DNA of 64,000 bases. Origin: an uncultured Clostridia bacterium (lineage in GTDB: Bacteria; Bacillota; Clostridia; UBA1381). Below are positions 63,306-64,000 of the stretch, one piece after another. Below the pieces are notes generated by a model. It saw only the letters and a list, made by a program, of their open reading frames with translations. It was not told the origin of the DNA and searched no databases. Made by a program: the position numbers and the translations under genes. Location: NCBI GenBank assembly GCA_947626135.1, contig CANQQZ010000009.1, forward strand, positions 32,713 through 96,712. The letters run 5' to 3'. The stretch's first letter is position 1; each line of letters begins with the position of its first letter.

Positions 63306-64000
63306 ATGCTTGCAACAATTTCATTCCATGTCGGACACGAGGCGCGCCAAGCGCATAACCGTCGTGATTTGAATGTCGTTCGCAATGAGAAGCACATAGA
63401 CTTATCGCGCCTGCACGCAAATATTATCGACATTGACGAAGCAGAAGCTTATGAGCAGCTTTTCGGAGCGGCTCAAGACGAATACAACGCCAAACAGAAG
63501 CGTAAAGACCGCAGGATAGATGATTATCACGCTACAATTCGAGAGCCTTATGACGCTATTATAGCCGCTCAGAGAGCCGCCAAGAAGTTCAACGAGGACA
63601 ACAAAGAAGCTATCAAATCAGGCGAAATTGCGCCTGAAAAAGTACCGGAGATCCCTCGCACTATGAAAAAGCCACTTTATGAAACTATAATCGGACTGTA
63701 CTATAAAGCTCCGCGTATCGACGACAACGGCAATCAGGTGATTGATCCGCGCACGGGAGCGCCGATATATGACAGTGTTCCTACACCGTCGGACATAGCG
63801 CGTCGTATTATTTTAGAATTTCTTAACGGCTTTATAGAACGTAATAAGCACCTTTACGTAATCGGAGCTTATCTACATGATGATGAGCGCGGCGAAGCGC
63901 CGCATATCCATATAAATTGGGTGCCGTTCGCTGACGGCTATACTCGCGGATTATCACGTCAAGTTGCCTTAGACAGAGCGCTTAGACAGCAGGGCATAGA
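63306..64000 (+). CDS. MobV/Pre-type plasmid recombination relaxase (partial, C-terminus outside window)
   Basis: An ATG at 63,306, with AAGGAG upstream, opens a frame that runs off the window (about 231 codons). The start MLATISFHVGHEARQAHNRR is like MobV proteins, and the segment LYVIGAYLHDDERGEAPHIH holds the paired histidines of the HxH metal site in the rolling-circle-type relaxase fold, followed by INWVPFADGYTRGLS. It would nick oriT to start mobilization. Its presence beside the integrase marks an integrative mobilizable element. Confidence 0.85.
   Translation, partial: MLATISFHVGHEARQAHNRRDLNVVRNEKHIDLSRLHANIIDIDEAEAYEQLFGAAQDEYNAKQKRKDRRIDDYHATIREPYDAIIAAQRAAKKFNEDNKEAIKSGEIAPEKVPEIPRTMKKPLYETIIGLYYKAPRIDDNGNQVIDPRTGAPIYDSVPTPSDIARRIILEFLNGFIERNKHLYVIGAYLHDDERGEAPHIHINWVPFADGYTRGLSRQVALDRALRQQGI

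Overview
The window reads as chromosomal DNA of a Gram-positive, low-to-mid GC anaerobe of the class Clostridia, probably gut-associated. The grounds are the S10/spc and str ribosomal gene order, a zinc-type S14, promoters of the form TTGACA-N17-TATAAT, ECF transporter genes beside truA, a PPi-type phosphofructokinase, a GH112 galacto-N-biose/lacto-N-biose phosphorylase and Lpl-type sugar transporters. The species cannot be named from the sequence alone.

Layout. 1-8,856: S10/spc ribosomal operon on the minus strand (rpsJ to a truncated rplR), with a 400-nt leader that contains a terminator-like hairpin. 9,034-17,240: carbohydrate locus with a three-gene ABC importer, an unsaturated-uronyl hydrolase (GH88/105) and a DUF2264 protein. 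17,243-19,998: DUF4250 protein translationally coupled to a TetM-like GTPase fused to a Rae1/YacP-like NYN nuclease. 20,222-29,466: metabolic genes (pyridoxal kinase, ABC-F protein, phosphatase, a possible divergent ThyX beside DHFR, PFK, PepSY protein, GH112 phosphorylase). 29,498-33,591: amino-acid ABC transporter whose binding-protein gene is separated from permease and ATPase by a 415-bp MITE-like element and a GldA-like dehydrogenase. 33,649-35,961: BlaI/BlaR1-type regulatory pair. 36,156-46,644: long minus-strand run (RNA methyltransferase, ECF module, truA, DUF5711, cvpA, ilvD, greA, queD, queE, folE). 46,686-48,874: tyrA, queF, queC. 48,878-52,546: response regulator, histidine kinase and heparinase-II/III-like protein. 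52,647-52,873: candidate stand-alone structured RNA. 52,870-54,030: exported unknown protein. 54,138-59,508: str operon (L7Ae-like, rpsL, rpsG, fusA, tuf). 59,561-64,000: tRNA-Thr followed by the left end of an integrative mobilizable element (tyrosine recombinase, XRE regulator, small unknown protein, structured region, MobV-like relaxase running off the end).

How it fits together. FolE, QueD, QueE, QueC and QueF, split over two opposite-strand clusters, form the complete route from GTP to preQ1 for queuosine. The Lpl importer, GH88/105, DUF2264 and heparinase-like proteins suggest uptake and breakdown of uronic-acid-containing glycans, and GH112 suggests host-mucin or milk-type disaccharide use. 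The most interesting candidates are the TetM-Rae1 fusion, the ThyX-like protein next to DHFR, the structured RNA near 52.7 kb, and the mobile element with its HTH-bearing recombinase and folded pre-relaxase region.
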